Numbered from the stretch's first letter, positions 50,300-60,757 are shown. The stretch: DNA of 64,000 nt from Bradyrhizobium sp. CB1015 (GCF_025200925.1 NZ_CP104174.1:7068001-7132000), one strand, 5' to 3'. The notes: generated by a model from the sequence alone, not told the origin. Numbers and translations are program-made.

Positions 50300-50320
50300 G
50301 TATCGATTTGTTATCGATAC
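50300..50320. promoter_or_regulatory. 21-bp inverted repeat between eamA and the GGDEF-EAL gene
   Basis: gtatcgat (50300-50307) and atcgatac (50313-50320) are perfect 8-bp arms around ttgtt. It lies 22 bp after the eamA stop and 130 bp before the GGDEF-EAL start. It could be an operator for the latter; the stem is too AT-rich to be a convincing terminator and lacks a U-tract. Confidence 0.4.
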
Positions 50321-50449
50321 TGCGTGAAGAACGCGCAGAAGTGGTCGCGGCCAGCGCGGCAAACGGGGATAATTCATAGTTCGTCAAAGATTTGCGGCGA
50401 ATTCTCCGGATCGAGCCGAAGATAACGGCCCGTGGTGCTAGGCTCTGAA

Positions 50450-52411
50450 ATGCGGACTCAAACGACCAGCTATGTCGCGCGGCTGCTCGCCGGCGATCTG
50501 TCGGCCTTTGGCGGTCCTGCAACCGACGAGGCCGTGGCCGGGCATATCCGCGCCGAGCAGATGTCGCTGGTGCTCGGCTATTCGGTCGGCATCATGCTGG
50601 CCAATGCCTGCAACGCCATCGTGCTCGCGATCGCGCTGTGGCCGTCGCCGGACAGGATCCCTGCCCTGATCTGGGCGGCTTCCGTCGCCGGCGCTGCGAT
50701 CGCGTTCGGCCTGCAATCGCACGCGGCGCGCCGCGTCACCAAGCCGCAATTCGTCTCGCGTCGCGCGATGCACCGGCTGGTGCGCAACGCCTTCATCCTC
50801 GGCGCCGCCTGGGGCATCGTCCCGGTCGCCTTCTTCGCCGACGCCTCGACCGGCGGCCAGCTCGTCATCACCTGCCTGTGCTCGGGCATGCTGGCCGGCG
50901 GCGCACTCGCCTTCGCCACCATTCCGATCGCGGCAATCGCCTTCACCGCGCCGATCTTTCTCGGCATCGCCATCTGCCTCGGTCGGAACGGCGATCTCGC
51001 CTTTCTCCTCATCGCCTTTCTCGTCGTGGTCTACGGCAGCGTCCTTTTGCGCGGCGTGTTCGTCAATTCGTTCTCGTTCGCCCGGCGCGTGATGCGGCAG
51101 ATCGAGGCCGAGCGCACGGTTCGGCTCGATCCCCTGACCCATCTGCCCAACCGCGTCGCCTTCAACGAAACGCTCGAGGCGGCGCTCAAGCGGCTGGCGC
51201 TATCGGGCGAGGAATTCGCGGTGCTCCTGCTCGACCTCGATCGCTTCAAGGAGGTCAACGACCAGTTCGGCCACCCCGCCGGCGACGAATTCCTAGTTCA
51301 GGTCGCAAGCCGCCTGCAACGCTGCACGCGCGCCGCCGAGCACGTCGCGCGCATCGGCGGCGACGAGTTCGCGCTGGTGATGGCCAATCTGACGCGGCCC
51401 GAGGATGCGCTGGAGATCGCCGAACGCTTCGTCGCCGCCTTCGCCGAACCGTTCCAGATCGAGGGCCGTCAGATCGTCGGCGCGACCAGCGTCGGCATCG
51501 TGCTGGCGCCGCGCGACGGCAACACGCCGCTCGACCTCATGAAGAATGCCGATGCCGCGCTCTACCGCGCCAAGAAGGCCGGGCCGGGCACAATCTGCTT
51601 CTTCGAACAAGCCGACGACAGGTCGTCCCGCGAGCGCAAGGCGCTGCAATCGGACCTCGCAGGCGCGATCGCGCGCGACGAGTTGTTCCTGGTGTTCCAG
51701 CCCTTCCTCGACCTCGGCAGCAACCGCATCACCGGCTTCGAGGCGCTGCTGCGCTGGCAGCATCCCACGCGCGGGCTGGTGCCGCCGAGCGAGTTCATCG
51801 CCATCGCGGAGGAGACCGGGCTGATCCACGAGATCGGCGAATGGGTCATCCGCCGCGCCTGCGCGACGGTTGCGGAGTGGCCGGAAGAGATCCGGGTCGC
51901 CGTGAATTTCTCGGCCGCGCAATTTCACAACACGGCCATCCTCCAGACCATCGTGCAGGCGCTCGGCGACGCCAGGATCGCCCCGCATCGGCTCGAGATC
52001 GAGATCACGGAATCGATGCTGCTGTCGAAATACGGCTCGGCCGCGACGGTCCTGAACGCGCTGCTGGAGCTCGGCGTCACCGTGGCGCTGGACGATTTCG
52101 GCACCGGCTTCTCTTCGCTCACCTACCTGCGCAAGCTGCCGTTCAGCCGCATCAAGATCGACCAGTCCTTCATCCGCGACATGCTGCTGCAGCCGGACTG
52201 CGCGGCGATCGTGAAGTCGGTGATTTCGCTCGCGCGCGATTTGCAGATCGGCGTCGTGGCGGAGGGCGTCGAGACGGCCGACCAGCTCGAATATCTCAGG
52301 CAGATCAGTTGCGACGAGGTGCAGGGCTACTTGATCAGCCGGCCGGTGGCCGCGGACGGGGTGATGGCGCTGCTGGAGACGAAGCAGATTCGGGCGACTT
52401 TCGCGGCGTAG
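50450..52411 (+). CDS. Membrane GGDEF-EAL protein (cyclic-di-GMP turnover)
   Basis: 653 aa from ATG 50450 (a GTG at 50432 is also in frame; neither has a clear ribosome site). Six helices about 45-195 form a MASE-like sensor region (LANACNAIVLAIALWPSPDR, LVITCLCSGMLAGGALAFA, LAFLLIAFLVVVYGSVLLRG). The GGDEF domain has RIGGDEF, but the I-site position reads RAAE, so feedback binding is probably lost. The EAL domain has FEALLRW, VNFSAAQF, EIEITESML, DDFGTGFSSL, KIDQSF and AEGVETADQ, so all metal and catalytic residues are present. Phosphodiesterase activity is likely; cyclase activity is possible. Confidence 0.92.
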   Translation: MRTQTTSYVARLLAGDLSAFGGPATDEAVAGHIRAEQMSLVLGYSVGIMLANACNAIVLAIALWPSPDRIPALIWAASVAGAAIAFGLQSHAARRVTKPQFVSRRAMHRLVRNAFILGAAWGIVPVAFFADASTGGQLVITCLCSGMLAGGALAFATIPIAAIAFTAPIFLGIAICLGRNGDLAFLLIAFLVVVYGSVLLRGVFVNSFSFARRVMRQIEAERTVRLDPLTHLPNRVAFNETLEAALKRLALSGEEFAVLLLDLDRFKEVNDQFGHPAGDEFLVQVASRLQRCTRAAEHVARIGGDEFALVMANLTRPEDALEIAERFVAAFAEPFQIEGRQIVGATSVGIVLAPRDGNTPLDLMKNADAALYRAKKAGPGTICFFEQADDRSSRERKALQSDLAGAIARDELFLVFQPFLDLGSNRITGFEALLRWQHPTRGLVPPSEFIAIAEETGLIHEIGEWVIRRACATVAEWPEEIRVAVNFSAAQFHNTAILQTIVQALGDARIAPHRLEIEITESMLLSKYGSAATVLNALLELGVTVALDDFGTGFSSLTYLRKLPFSRIKIDQSFIRDMLLQPDCAAIVKSVISLARDLQIGVVAEGVETADQLEYLRQISCDEVQGYLISRPVAADGVMALLETKQIRATFAA

Positions 52412-52431
52412 GATTTCGCAATTGATCGTTC

Positions 52432-52519
52432 GTAGCCCGGATGGAGCGCAGCGCAATCCGGGACGAGTGTGCGCCGGAGCAACACCGCCCCGGATTTCGC
52501 TGCGCTCCATCCGGGCTAC
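52432..52519. repeat. Long inverted repeat with 22-bp perfect arms (family E)
   Basis: The arm at 52432-52453 begins gtagcccggatggagc and its exact complement is at 52498-52519, ending catccgggctac. The 44-bp loop contains gcaatccggga and ccccggatttc, a further pair. It lies between the stops of the convergent GGDEF-EAL and vanB genes, where it may act as a bidirectional terminator. Confidence 0.85.
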
Positions 52520-52551
52520 AATCCGTCCCAAAATTGCCGGGAGGGCGCGCC

Positions 52552-53532
52552 TCAGACCGCGTCCGCCCGCAGCAGCGTGTCGACCGTGATCGTGCCGCGC
52601 GCGCGGGAGACGCAGGCGCAGATCTTCCGGTTGGTTTGCTTCTGGTGGTCGCTGAAGAAGACATCGCGATGGTCGATCTCGCCCTCGACGTCAACCACGT
52701 CGATGGCGCAGAGGCCGCATTCGCCGCGCTTGCAATCGGATATCACCTCAAAGCCGCTGGCATTGAGCACGTCGAGCATCGAGCGCTCGCGCGGGATTTC
52801 GAGCTCGACACCGGAGTCCTTGAGGCGCACGCGGAACGTTTCCGTCGGCAGCGTGCCGCTGGAGCCGAAGGTCTCGTAGCGGAGATCGGGGAGCGGATGG
52901 CCGGCGCCGATCCAGGCATGGCGCGCGGCGTCCAGCATCCGCATCGGGCCGCAGAACAGGGCCAGCGTGCCTTGCGGCAACGCGGCGAACAGCGCGTCGA
53001 GATCGAGCCGCTCGCCCTCGTCGCTGGCATGAACCACGAGGCGATCGCCAAGCATCGCGGCGAGATCGTCGAGATAGGCGGCCTCGCTGCGCGAGCGCAC
53101 GGCATAATGCAGGGTCACATCCGCTCCACGCCGGGCCAGCGCCTGCGCCGCGCCGAGGATCGGGGTGATGCCGATGCCGCCGGCAATCAGGCAATAATTG
53201 TCCCGGCTCCAATCGACCGCGAGCAGCGAGGCGGGCTGCGTGATGTCGAGCCTCGCGCCCGGCTGCAAGGACCACATGTAGCGCGAGCCGCCGCGGGACT
53301 CATCAGTGCGGCGCACCGCGATCTTGAAGCCCTGCGGAGAGGCCTCACCGACCAGCGAATAGGACCGCGTCTCCGGCAGGCCGTCGATGGTGACGCTGAC
53401 ATTGATGTGGCTGCCGACCGGATAGGAAGTGGCCTCGAACTGATCCGGCTTGATCAGGAATTCGCGGACATTCGGGGTGAGATCGCGGATGGCGACGAGC
53501 GTTGCCGCGGTCCAGGTATCGATGAAGCGCAT
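52552..53532 (-). CDS. vanB: Oxygenase reductase component (VanB type, ferredoxin-NAD/FAD)
   Basis: 326-aa class-IA dioxygenase reductase. The flavin domain is about 1-100 (TRSYSLVGEASPQGFKIAVR, RYMWSLQPGARLDIT), the NAD domain about 105-220 (YCLIAGGIGITPILGAAQAL, LALFCGPMRMLDAARHAW), and the C-terminal plant-type 2Fe-2S has DCKRGECGLCAIDVVDVEGE and a final Cys in NRKICACVSRA. It passes NADH electrons to the Rieske oxygenase encoded at 54300. The start at 53532 lies 11 bp after the gntR stop, so it is the last gene of the operon. Confidence 0.85.
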   Translation of the reverse strand: MRFIDTWTAATLVAIRDLTPNVREFLIKPDQFEATSYPVGSHINVSVTIDGLPETRSYSLVGEASPQGFKIAVRRTDESRGGSRYMWSLQPGARLDITQPASLLAVDWSRDNYCLIAGGIGITPILGAAQALARRGADVTLHYAVRSRSEAAYLDDLAAMLGDRLVVHASDEGERLDLDALFAALPQGTLALFCGPMRMLDAARHAWIGAGHPLPDLRYETFGSSGTLPTETFRVRLKDSGVELEIPRERSMLDVLNASGFEVISDCKRGECGLCAIDVVDVEGEIDHRDVFFSDHQKQTNRKICACVSRARGTITVDTLLRADAV

Positions 53533-53543
53533 GGTGACTGCCC

Positions 53544-54296
53544 TCAATCGGTTGCGGTCTTGATCAGCGCGAGCGCCGGCAACAGGTCGAGATGGGTGCG
53601 GTTGCGCAGCGCGAGCCGCAGGTTTCGCACCGCGAGCCGGGCATGCTCGCGCATGACGGCCTCGGCGCGCGCGCCTTCGCGGTTCTCGATGGCGTCGATC
53701 ACGACGCGATGGTGCTCCTGGGCGATGATCAGGATCTGCTGCGCCTCCGGCAGCGCCGATTGCGCCATCACGAAGCCGCTCGGCGAGGCAAACGGCAGCG
53801 CCGAGGCGCGGTCGATCTGCCGGATCAGCGGCGGGCTGCGCGACAGTTCCGTGAGCTGGGCGTGGAAGCGCGCATTCAGCGTCACGTAAGACGAGAAAGC
53901 ATCGACCGAGATCGGCACCTGCCGCAGCAGCTCGTCGATTGCAGCCAGGCACTCCTTCAGCGGCTCGAGCTCGCGTGCGGAGACGCCGCGCTCGGCGGCA
54001 AAGCGCGCCGCCAGGCCTTCCAGCGTGCCGCGCAGCTCGATCGAATCGGAGATGTAGCGCTCGGAAAACGCCTTCACCATGAAGCCGCCGGAGGGAATGG
54101 CCTCGAGCAGACCCTCCTCCTCCAGCCGCACCAGCGCCATGCGCACCGGCGTGCGCGAGGCGCCGGTCGTCTCCACTGCCTGCAGCTCGGAGATGCGCTC
54201 GCCCGGGCGCAAGGCGCCCGACAGGATCTGGTCGCGCAGCGCGAGCTGCGCCTTCACGGTTTGCGAGATGGAGCGGTCGACCTCACGCTCGGCCAT
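53544..54296 (-). CDS. GntR-family (FCD) regulator inside the oxygenase operon
   Basis: 250-aa regulator. Winged helix about 12-78: VKAQLALRDQILSGALRPGE, RISELQAVETTGASRTPVRM, ALVRLEEEGLLEAIPSGGFM. The FCD domain has ISDSIELRGTLEGLAARFAA, VTLNARFHAQLTELSRSPPL and HHRVVIDAIENREGARAEAV with the usual Asp/His metal site. It sits 3 bp after the vanA-like stop and 11 bp before vanB, so it is co-transcribed with the enzymes it probably controls. Its likely operators are the two tatgtataca sites at 55379 and 55452. Aromatic-acid sensing like VanR is inference. Confidence 0.85.
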   Translation of the reverse strand: MAEREVDRSISQTVKAQLALRDQILSGALRPGERISELQAVETTGASRTPVRMALVRLEEEGLLEAIPSGGFMVKAFSERYISDSIELRGTLEGLAARFAAERGVSARELEPLKECLAAIDELLRQVPISVDAFSSYVTLNARFHAQLTELSRSPPLIRQIDRASALPFASPSGFVMAQSALPEAQQILIIAQEHHRVVIDAIENREGARAEAVMREHARLAVRNLRLALRNRTHLDLLPALALIKTATD

Positions 54297-54299
54297 GTT

Positions 54300-55349
54300 C
54301 TACTCCGCGGCCTGAAGGTGCTTTGGGGCGTTTTCCTTCGCCACCATCCGATCGATCAGCTTGCGCGACCACATCGCGCCGGCGTCGATGTTGAGGTTGT
54401 AGAAGATGCGATCGGGGTTCTCGTCCATCGCGCGCTGCTGCGCTTCCAAGATCAGCTCGTCCTCGCGGAAGATGCCGGAGACGCCCTCGCGGATCTCGGT
54501 GGTGAGGCGCTGCTCACCCAGACGATAATTGCGGACGAAGGCCCAGAAGTAATGGCAGGTCTTCTCGGTCTCCGGCGTGATGGTGTTGAGCACGAAGCCG
54601 TTGACGCCCTGCGAGCGGTCGCCTTCCGGCGCACCGGTGCCGGCAGGCGCTACACCGACGTCGATGGCGATGGTGCACGGCGCCTCGAAGCGGATGATCT
54701 GCCAGCGATCGACGAGGCCCGGCTTGCCGAGCTGCTTGGCCCAGAACGGCGGCGGCTCGATGTTGCGCATCCAGCGCGTCACCGTCACCGTCTTCTCGCC
54801 ATGGGTGACGTCGAACGGTGCCTCGGCGACGGCATCATTGCCGATGGACGAGCCGTGCACGAAGGTCTCGTGGGTGAGGTCCATGAGATTGTCGAGCACG
54901 AGGCGGTAGTCGCAATTGACATGGATGGTCTTGCCGTCGCCGGCCCAGGCGGGATCGTGATTCCAGTGCATGTCCGGCACCAGCGCGGGATCGGCCAGCG
55001 CGGGATCGCCCATCCAGAGCCAGAAATAGCGGTGACGCTCGACCACGGGATAAGCGCGCACGCAGGCCGAGGGGTTGATGGTCTCCTGCGAGGGCATGAA
55101 GGTGCAGCGCCCCTGCGCGTTGAACTTCAGGCCGTGATAGCCGCAGACGACGGTGTCGCCTTCGAGCCGGCCCTTGGACAGCGGCACCAGGCGATGCCAG
55201 CAGGCATCCTCCAGCGCGGCCACCGTGCCGTCGGCCTTGCGATACATCACGACATGCTTGCCGCAGATCGTCCGCGGCAGCAGCGCCGCCTTGACGTCGG
55301 CATCCCACGCCGCGGCGTACCAGGCGTTCATGGGGAAGGGTTTTGTCAT
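54300..55349 (-). CDS. vanA: Rieske non-heme iron oxygenase (VanA-like O-demethylase)
   Basis: 349-aa oxygenase. The Rieske 2Fe-2S ligands are C50, H52, C69 and H72 (DACWHRLVPLSKG, VVCGYHGLKF). The mononuclear-iron site is in LDNLMDLTHETFVHGSSIG, with two His, and an Asp further on in the C-terminal domain. Length and domain layout match vanillate O-demethylase oxygenase, which removes the methyl group of vanillate as formaldehyde; toluate, phenoxybenzoate or other aryl substrates are possible. First gene of vanA-gntR-vanB, with its promoter at 55386-55413. Confidence 0.82.
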   Translation of the reverse strand: MTKPFPMNAWYAAAWDADVKAALLPRTICGKHVVMYRKADGTVAALEDACWHRLVPLSKGRLEGDTVVCGYHGLKFNAQGRCTFMPSQETINPSACVRAYPVVERHRYFWLWMGDPALADPALVPDMHWNHDPAWAGDGKTIHVNCDYRLVLDNLMDLTHETFVHGSSIGNDAVAEAPFDVTHGEKTVTVTRWMRNIEPPPFWAKQLGKPGLVDRWQIIRFEAPCTIAIDVGVAPAGTGAPEGDRSQGVNGFVLNTITPETEKTCHYFWAFVRNYRLGEQRLTTEIREGVSGIFREDELILEAQQRAMDENPDRIFYNLNIDAGAMWSRKLIDRMVAKENAPKHLQAAE

Positions 55350-55378
55350 TGTCTCACTCCCACGGCTTATGAATACGT

Positions 55379-55461
55379 TATGTATACAATAGCGGGGAGA
55401 TTGAATTGTTCAAGGCCTGAAATACGCTACTTTGATACCATTACCCTTTCCTATGTATACA
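55379..55461 (-). promoter_or_regulatory. Promoter of the vanA-gntR-vanB operon with two GntR-type operators
   Basis: On the minus strand, TTGAAC (55413-55408), a 16-bp spacer and TATTGT (55391-55386) form a promoter 37 bp before the vanA start. tatgtataca occurs at 55379-55388, over the -10, and again at 55452-55461, 73 bp away. The core tgtataca is a palindrome of the GntR-FCD type (TNGTATACNA-like). A repressor binding both could loop or block the promoter. Confidence 0.65.
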
Positions 55462-55489
55462 GAAGGCTGGGTGAAGGCCTGCGGCTCAA

Positions 55490-55636
55490 CCCTCCCCTGG
55501 AGGGGGAGGGTCGCTTCGCATGGAGCAAAGCGGAATGCGGAGCGGGGTGGGGTGATCTCTCCACACGGGCACTGCCCGAGAGGAGAAATCACCCCAACCC
55601 GGCGCTTCGCGCCGACCCTCCCCCTCCAGGGGAGGG
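55490..55636. repeat. Palindromic intergenic repeat (family A variant)
   Basis: Outer arms cctcccctggagggggaggg and ccctccccctccaggggagg with internal ggcgcttcgcgcc and ctctccacacg pieces. The arms differ from those at 3780 and 46888 by about a fifth of their bases but keep the layout. It fills the gap between the vanA promoter and the pgm stop. Confidence 0.8.
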
Positions 55637-55664
55637 TAAGAAAGCGGCGGCCTCTCGGAACACC

Positions 55665-57311
<1,647 letters not shown>

Positions 57312-57445
57312 TGCAACTCCCCTATGACCTGCAACGATTGCCTGGAGCACCATACCATCGGCCAGCCCGTCGCCAAGCCGATTGCCGGGCCGGGGCAACG
57401 TCACGCTCCGGTCGAGACTGAACGCCGATCCGCACCGGATGATCC

Positions 57446-57716
57446 ATGGCGCTATCGTACTTTGGTGCCGGATATCGGTTGATGCAGGACAAGGACGTTG
57501 CCGCGCCGCGTGGGCACGCTGCTTGCCATTCAATCAAGGAGGCCGGGACTTGCAGGAATGCCCGGGCCCGGCGGGGAGCCCTGGACGGCGGCGGCGCTGG
57601 CCACCTACCTGGCCGATCCCCGCGGCGACATCCACGGCGTCAAGATGTTCTTCAAGGGGCTGCCGAACCCCGCGGATCGGGCCAACGTCATCGCTTTCCT
57701 TCAGACGCTGAAGTGA
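57446..57716 (+). pseudogene. Degenerate remnant of a class I cytochrome c
   Basis: In one frame, [12 protein letters not shown] (about 57507-57542) is a CxxCH heme motif whose first Cys is replaced by His. About 10 bp later, in a different frame, WTAAALATYLADPRGDIHGV-KMFFKGLPNPADRANVIAFL (57584-57714) is the C-terminal half of a cytochrome c2/CycM-type domain with the axial Met. The central part is missing and the frames do not join, so a deletion plus frameshift is the simplest explanation. A 72-aa frame starting at 57498 covers only the C-terminal part. Confidence 0.6.
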
Positions 57717-57812
57717 TCCGTCGCGACGGTCGCCAGGGCTGATCGAGCGGCGCCCGTTCGCCGGACCATGCGGTTCTGTTATGATCCGCATCGCCCGGAG
57801 AATCATCCAACC

Positions 57813-58955
57813 ATGAAGCTTCCGCACTGGCGCCTGGCCGTGCTCATCCTGGTCGCCATCGCGGGGGCTGCGGCGCGCGCAGATGGCGCGGAATTCTACA
57901 CCGAGGATTTGCGCATCCCGATGGCGGAGACCGGACCGCAGGGGCTCGAGGCCTTCCTGGTCCGACCAGTCGGGACCAAGCGCTATCCCTTGGCGCTGCT
58001 CAGCCACGGCTCGCCGCGCAAGTTCGAGGACCGCGCGACCATGTCGGCGCACAAATATTACGGCATCGCGCTGGAATACGCCCGGCGCGGCTTTGCGGCG
58101 CTGATCGTGATGCGGCGCGGCTACGGCACCTCGCCCGGCGGGCGCGTCGACAGCGTCGGCGGCTGCGCCAAGGCGGCGTACATGCCGGCGGCCGCCGTCG
58201 CGGTTGCCGATCTGCGCGCCGCGATCGATGCGATGGCGCACCGGGCCGACGTGACGACATCGGGCATGATCGCGGCCGGCCATTCCGCCGGCGGCCTTGC
58301 CACGGTGGCGCTGAGCGCGCAGGCCCCGCCCGGTCTCGTCGCCGCGATCAACTTCGCGGGCGGCCGCGGCTCGCGCGATGACGACGATGTCTGCAACGAG
58401 GACGGGCTGGTGCAGGCCTTCGCCACATTCGGCAAGAGCTCGCGCGTGCCGATGCTGTGGGTCTATGCGAGCAACGATTCCTATTTCGGTCCCGATCTCG
58501 CGCGCCGCCTCCATGACGGGTTTCGGGCCGGCGGCGGCAAAGCGAGGTTCGTCACGGCGCCGCCATACGGCGACGACGGCCATTATCTCTATTCGGTCGC
58601 GGGCCGGCCGCAATGGACGCCGTATCTCGACGGCTTCCTGCGCGAGCGCGGGCTCGGCCATGAACTCCTGAGCCTGCCCGATCCGCTGCCGCCACCGCCC
58701 CAGCTCAACGAGGCCGCGCGGGCCGAGTTCGCGCGCTATCTCGCCAGCCTGCTGCCGCACAAGGCCTTTGCGGTGTCGCCGAACGGCGGCTACGGCTGGC
58801 GCACCGGTCGCGCGACGACTGAAGAGGCCCGGCGCGACTCGCTGGCGGCCTGCATGAAATGGTCGCCCAGTTGCACGCTCTATGCGGTCGATGACCAGCT
58901 GGCGGAGGCGTCGCAGGCCAAATCCACCGACCAGAGCGCCCGCGCGCGGCAGTGA
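57813..58955 (+). CDS. Exported alpha/beta hydrolase (dienelactone-hydrolase-like) with C-terminal extra domain
   Basis: 380-aa hydrolase with a signal peptide about 1-25 (RLAVLILVAIAGAAARADGA). The fold carries PLALLSHGSPRKFEDRATMS, the nucleophile elbow IAAGHSAGGLATVALSAQ, the acid in ASNDSYFGPDLARRLHDGF, and the His in GDDGHYLYSVAGRP. The last 60 residues (AFAVSPNGGYGWRTGRATTE, EARRDSLAACMKWSPSCTLY) look like a small Cys-containing DUF4189-type module. ATG 57813 follows cggag by 10 bp. Its stop overlaps the next gene start (GTGA), so the two are coupled. Substrate unknown. Confidence 0.78.
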   Translation: MKLPHWRLAVLILVAIAGAAARADGAEFYTEDLRIPMAETGPQGLEAFLVRPVGTKRYPLALLSHGSPRKFEDRATMSAHKYYGIALEYARRGFAALIVMRRGYGTSPGGRVDSVGGCAKAAYMPAAAVAVADLRAAIDAMAHRADVTTSGMIAAGHSAGGLATVALSAQAPPGLVAAINFAGGRGSRDDDDVCNEDGLVQAFATFGKSSRVPMLWVYASNDSYFGPDLARRLHDGFRAGGGKARFVTAPPYGDDGHYLYSVAGRPQWTPYLDGFLRERGLGHELLSLPDPLPPPPQLNEAARAEFARYLASLLPHKAFAVSPNGGYGWRTGRATTEEARRDSLAACMKWSPSCTLYAVDDQLAEASQAKSTDQSARARQ

Positions 58956-59770
58956 CAGACGCGCCTGAGGCCGGTTTGTTAACTCCAGAGGTCTATGACA
59001 AGCCCATGCTGCGGGATCGGACACGCCTCATTCTTGGCGCGACGTGGAGGCACGTCGCGGTCGTCCTGCTCGTGTCGGCTCCGATCGGCGCACTCGCGGG
59101 CGACGGAGGTACCGAGCTCGGCGCCGGCGAAACGCCGTCGTCGCGAGCGATGATCCGGAAGATCATCGAGCGGGAAACCAAAAGCACCAATCTGCCGGCC
59201 GATGTCGCCGAGGCGGTCGTCTTCGTCGAAAGCGGCTATAATCCGGCAATCATCGGCAGCGCGGGCGAAATCGGCCTGATGCAGGTGCGCCCCGAGACGG
59301 CGGCGGTGCTGGGCTTCCGCGGAAGCAACGCGGAGCTGGCCGAACCCGACGTCAACATCCATTACGGGGTGCTCTATCTCAGCCAGGCCTGGCGTCTTTC
59401 GGGCGGGGACCTCTGCCGCGCCCTGATGAAATACCGGGCCGGTCATGGCGAAGAGGAGATGACTGCGCGCTCGCAGGTCTATTGCAACCGGGCCCGCAAC
59501 CGGCTTGTCGCGATGAGCGCGATGCCGGGAGGCCCCGAAGCTGCGGCTGCTCCGGATCCGGCGCCGGCGGTTGCGGTTGCGGTTGCGGCGGCGGCACCCG
59601 TGAAACCGGCGAGCCGCCCGAAGATGCCGGTTCAGCCCAAAGCCGTCTATGCCCGCTATCGTCAAGGCACCGCGGCCGCCAGCCGCGCCTATTGGGCCGC
59701 CCACGAGGCGAGGGTGAGCCAGATCAAGGCGCGCATCGAAGCACGTTGGAAGCGCGTCGCATCGCGCTGA
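58952..59770 (+). CDS. Lytic transglycosylase-type (SLT) protein
   Basis: 272 aa from GTG 58952, or 254 aa from ATG 59006. A signal-like hydrophobic segment (LILGATWRHVAVVLLVSAPI) precedes an SLT domain (about 65-175) with LPADVAEAVVFVESGYNPAI, where Glu is catalytic, GEIGLMQVRPETAAVLGF, then ALMKYRAGHG. The C-terminal third is a Pro/Ala/Val tract (VAVAVAVAAAAPV) and a basic helix ending KARIEARWKRVASR. It cleaves peptidoglycan glycan strands, probably anchored or periplasmic. The start overlaps the upstream hydrolase stop by 4 bp. Confidence 0.82.
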   Translation: MTDAPEAGLLTPEVYDKPMLRDRTRLILGATWRHVAVVLLVSAPIGALAGDGGTELGAGETPSSRAMIRKIIERETKSTNLPADVAEAVVFVESGYNPAIIGSAGEIGLMQVRPETAAVLGFRGSNAELAEPDVNIHYGVLYLSQAWRLSGGDLCRALMKYRAGHGEEEMTARSQVYCNRARNRLVAMSAMPGGPEAAAAPDPAPAVAVAVAAAAPVKPASRPKMPVQPKAVYARYRQGTAAASRAYWAAHEARVSQIKARIEARWKRVASR

Positions 59771-59908
59771 TGACAATGCTGCGGCCCTGTTCGCGGCCGG
59801 ATGCGCCAGCTCGAGGAAGCTCGGATCCAGGCGCGCCCGCTGCGGCTTGCTCCCCCGTGAGCTTCGCATCTACTGTGCCTCCGAAAGCCTGCACTTGGAG
59901 GTGGCGTC

Positions 59909-60757
59909 ATGGAGGTCATACTGCTCGGCACCGGCGGCCCGCGCCCGGACCCGCGCCGCATGGCGACGACCACGCTGATCAGGCTCGGCGACGAGAACAT
60001 CCTGTTCGACGCCGGTCGCGGCGTCGTGGTGCAGCTCAGCAAGGCCAGCGTGCCGCTCGGCGCCATCAACACGGTCTTTCTCACCCACCATCACTTCGAT
60101 CACATCGGCGACCTCTACGACGTGATGCTGAATTCATGGATGCACGGGCGCAAGGACGCGCTGCGCATCTATGGACCGCCGGACACCGAGCGGCTCGTCA
60201 ACACGCTGATCACGCAGGTCTACGACAAGGACATCATTTGGCGGGACAAGGGCGAGCCCAGCTTCGGCGGCTGGAAGCCTGTCGCCGCAACGGACATCGT
60301 GCCGGGTCTCGTTCTCGATACCGGGCGCTGGAAGATCAGCGCAGAGCTGGTCTCGCATGGCGATGGCCTCGATATGCCGCCGGCCTTCCTGGCGCGCTGG
60401 ATGTGTCTCGGCTATCGCTTCGAAGCGGAAGGCAAGGTCATTGCGATCTCCGGCGACACCGTCCCCTGCCCCGGGCTCGAGCGGCTGGCTGCGGGAGCCG
60501 ACCTGCTGGTGCAGTGCTGCTTCCTCGCCACGCCGGAGATCAACAACGAGCATTTGCGCCGGCTTGCGACATACACGATGGCCTGCGGCGACACCGTCGG
60601 GAAGATCGCGGCCAAAGCCGGCGTCAAGAAGCTCGCGCTGACCCATCACCGGCCGCGCACCGACGATGCCATGCTGACCGCATTGCTCGATGAGGTCAGG
60701 CGGGACTATGCAGGACCGGTCGTGCTTGCCGAGGATCTCACGCGCATCGAGGTCTGA
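59909..60757 (+). CDS. MBL-fold metallohydrolase (RNase Z/ElaC-like)
   Basis: 282-aa beta-lactamase-fold hydrolase. MEVILLGTGGPRPDPRRMAT opens as in RNase Z relatives. The metal motif is FLTHHHFDHIGDLYDV, a second His is in SAELVSHGDG, Asp in ISGDTVPCPGLE, and the last His in LALTHHRPRTDD. A long insert at about 110-150 replaces the RNase Z exosite, so tRNA processing is unlikely. It may be a phosphodiesterase or arylsulfatase-like hydrolase. The ATG is preceded by ttggaggtg. Confidence 0.85.
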   Translation: MEVILLGTGGPRPDPRRMATTTLIRLGDENILFDAGRGVVVQLSKASVPLGAINTVFLTHHHFDHIGDLYDVMLNSWMHGRKDALRIYGPPDTERLVNTLITQVYDKDIIWRDKGEPSFGGWKPVAATDIVPGLVLDTGRWKISAELVSHGDGLDMPPAFLARWMCLGYRFEAEGKVIAISGDTVPCPGLERLAAGADLLVQCCFLATPEINNEHLRRLATYTMACGDTVGKIAAKAGVKKLALTHHRPRTDDAMLTALLDEVRRDYAGPVVLAEDLTRIEV

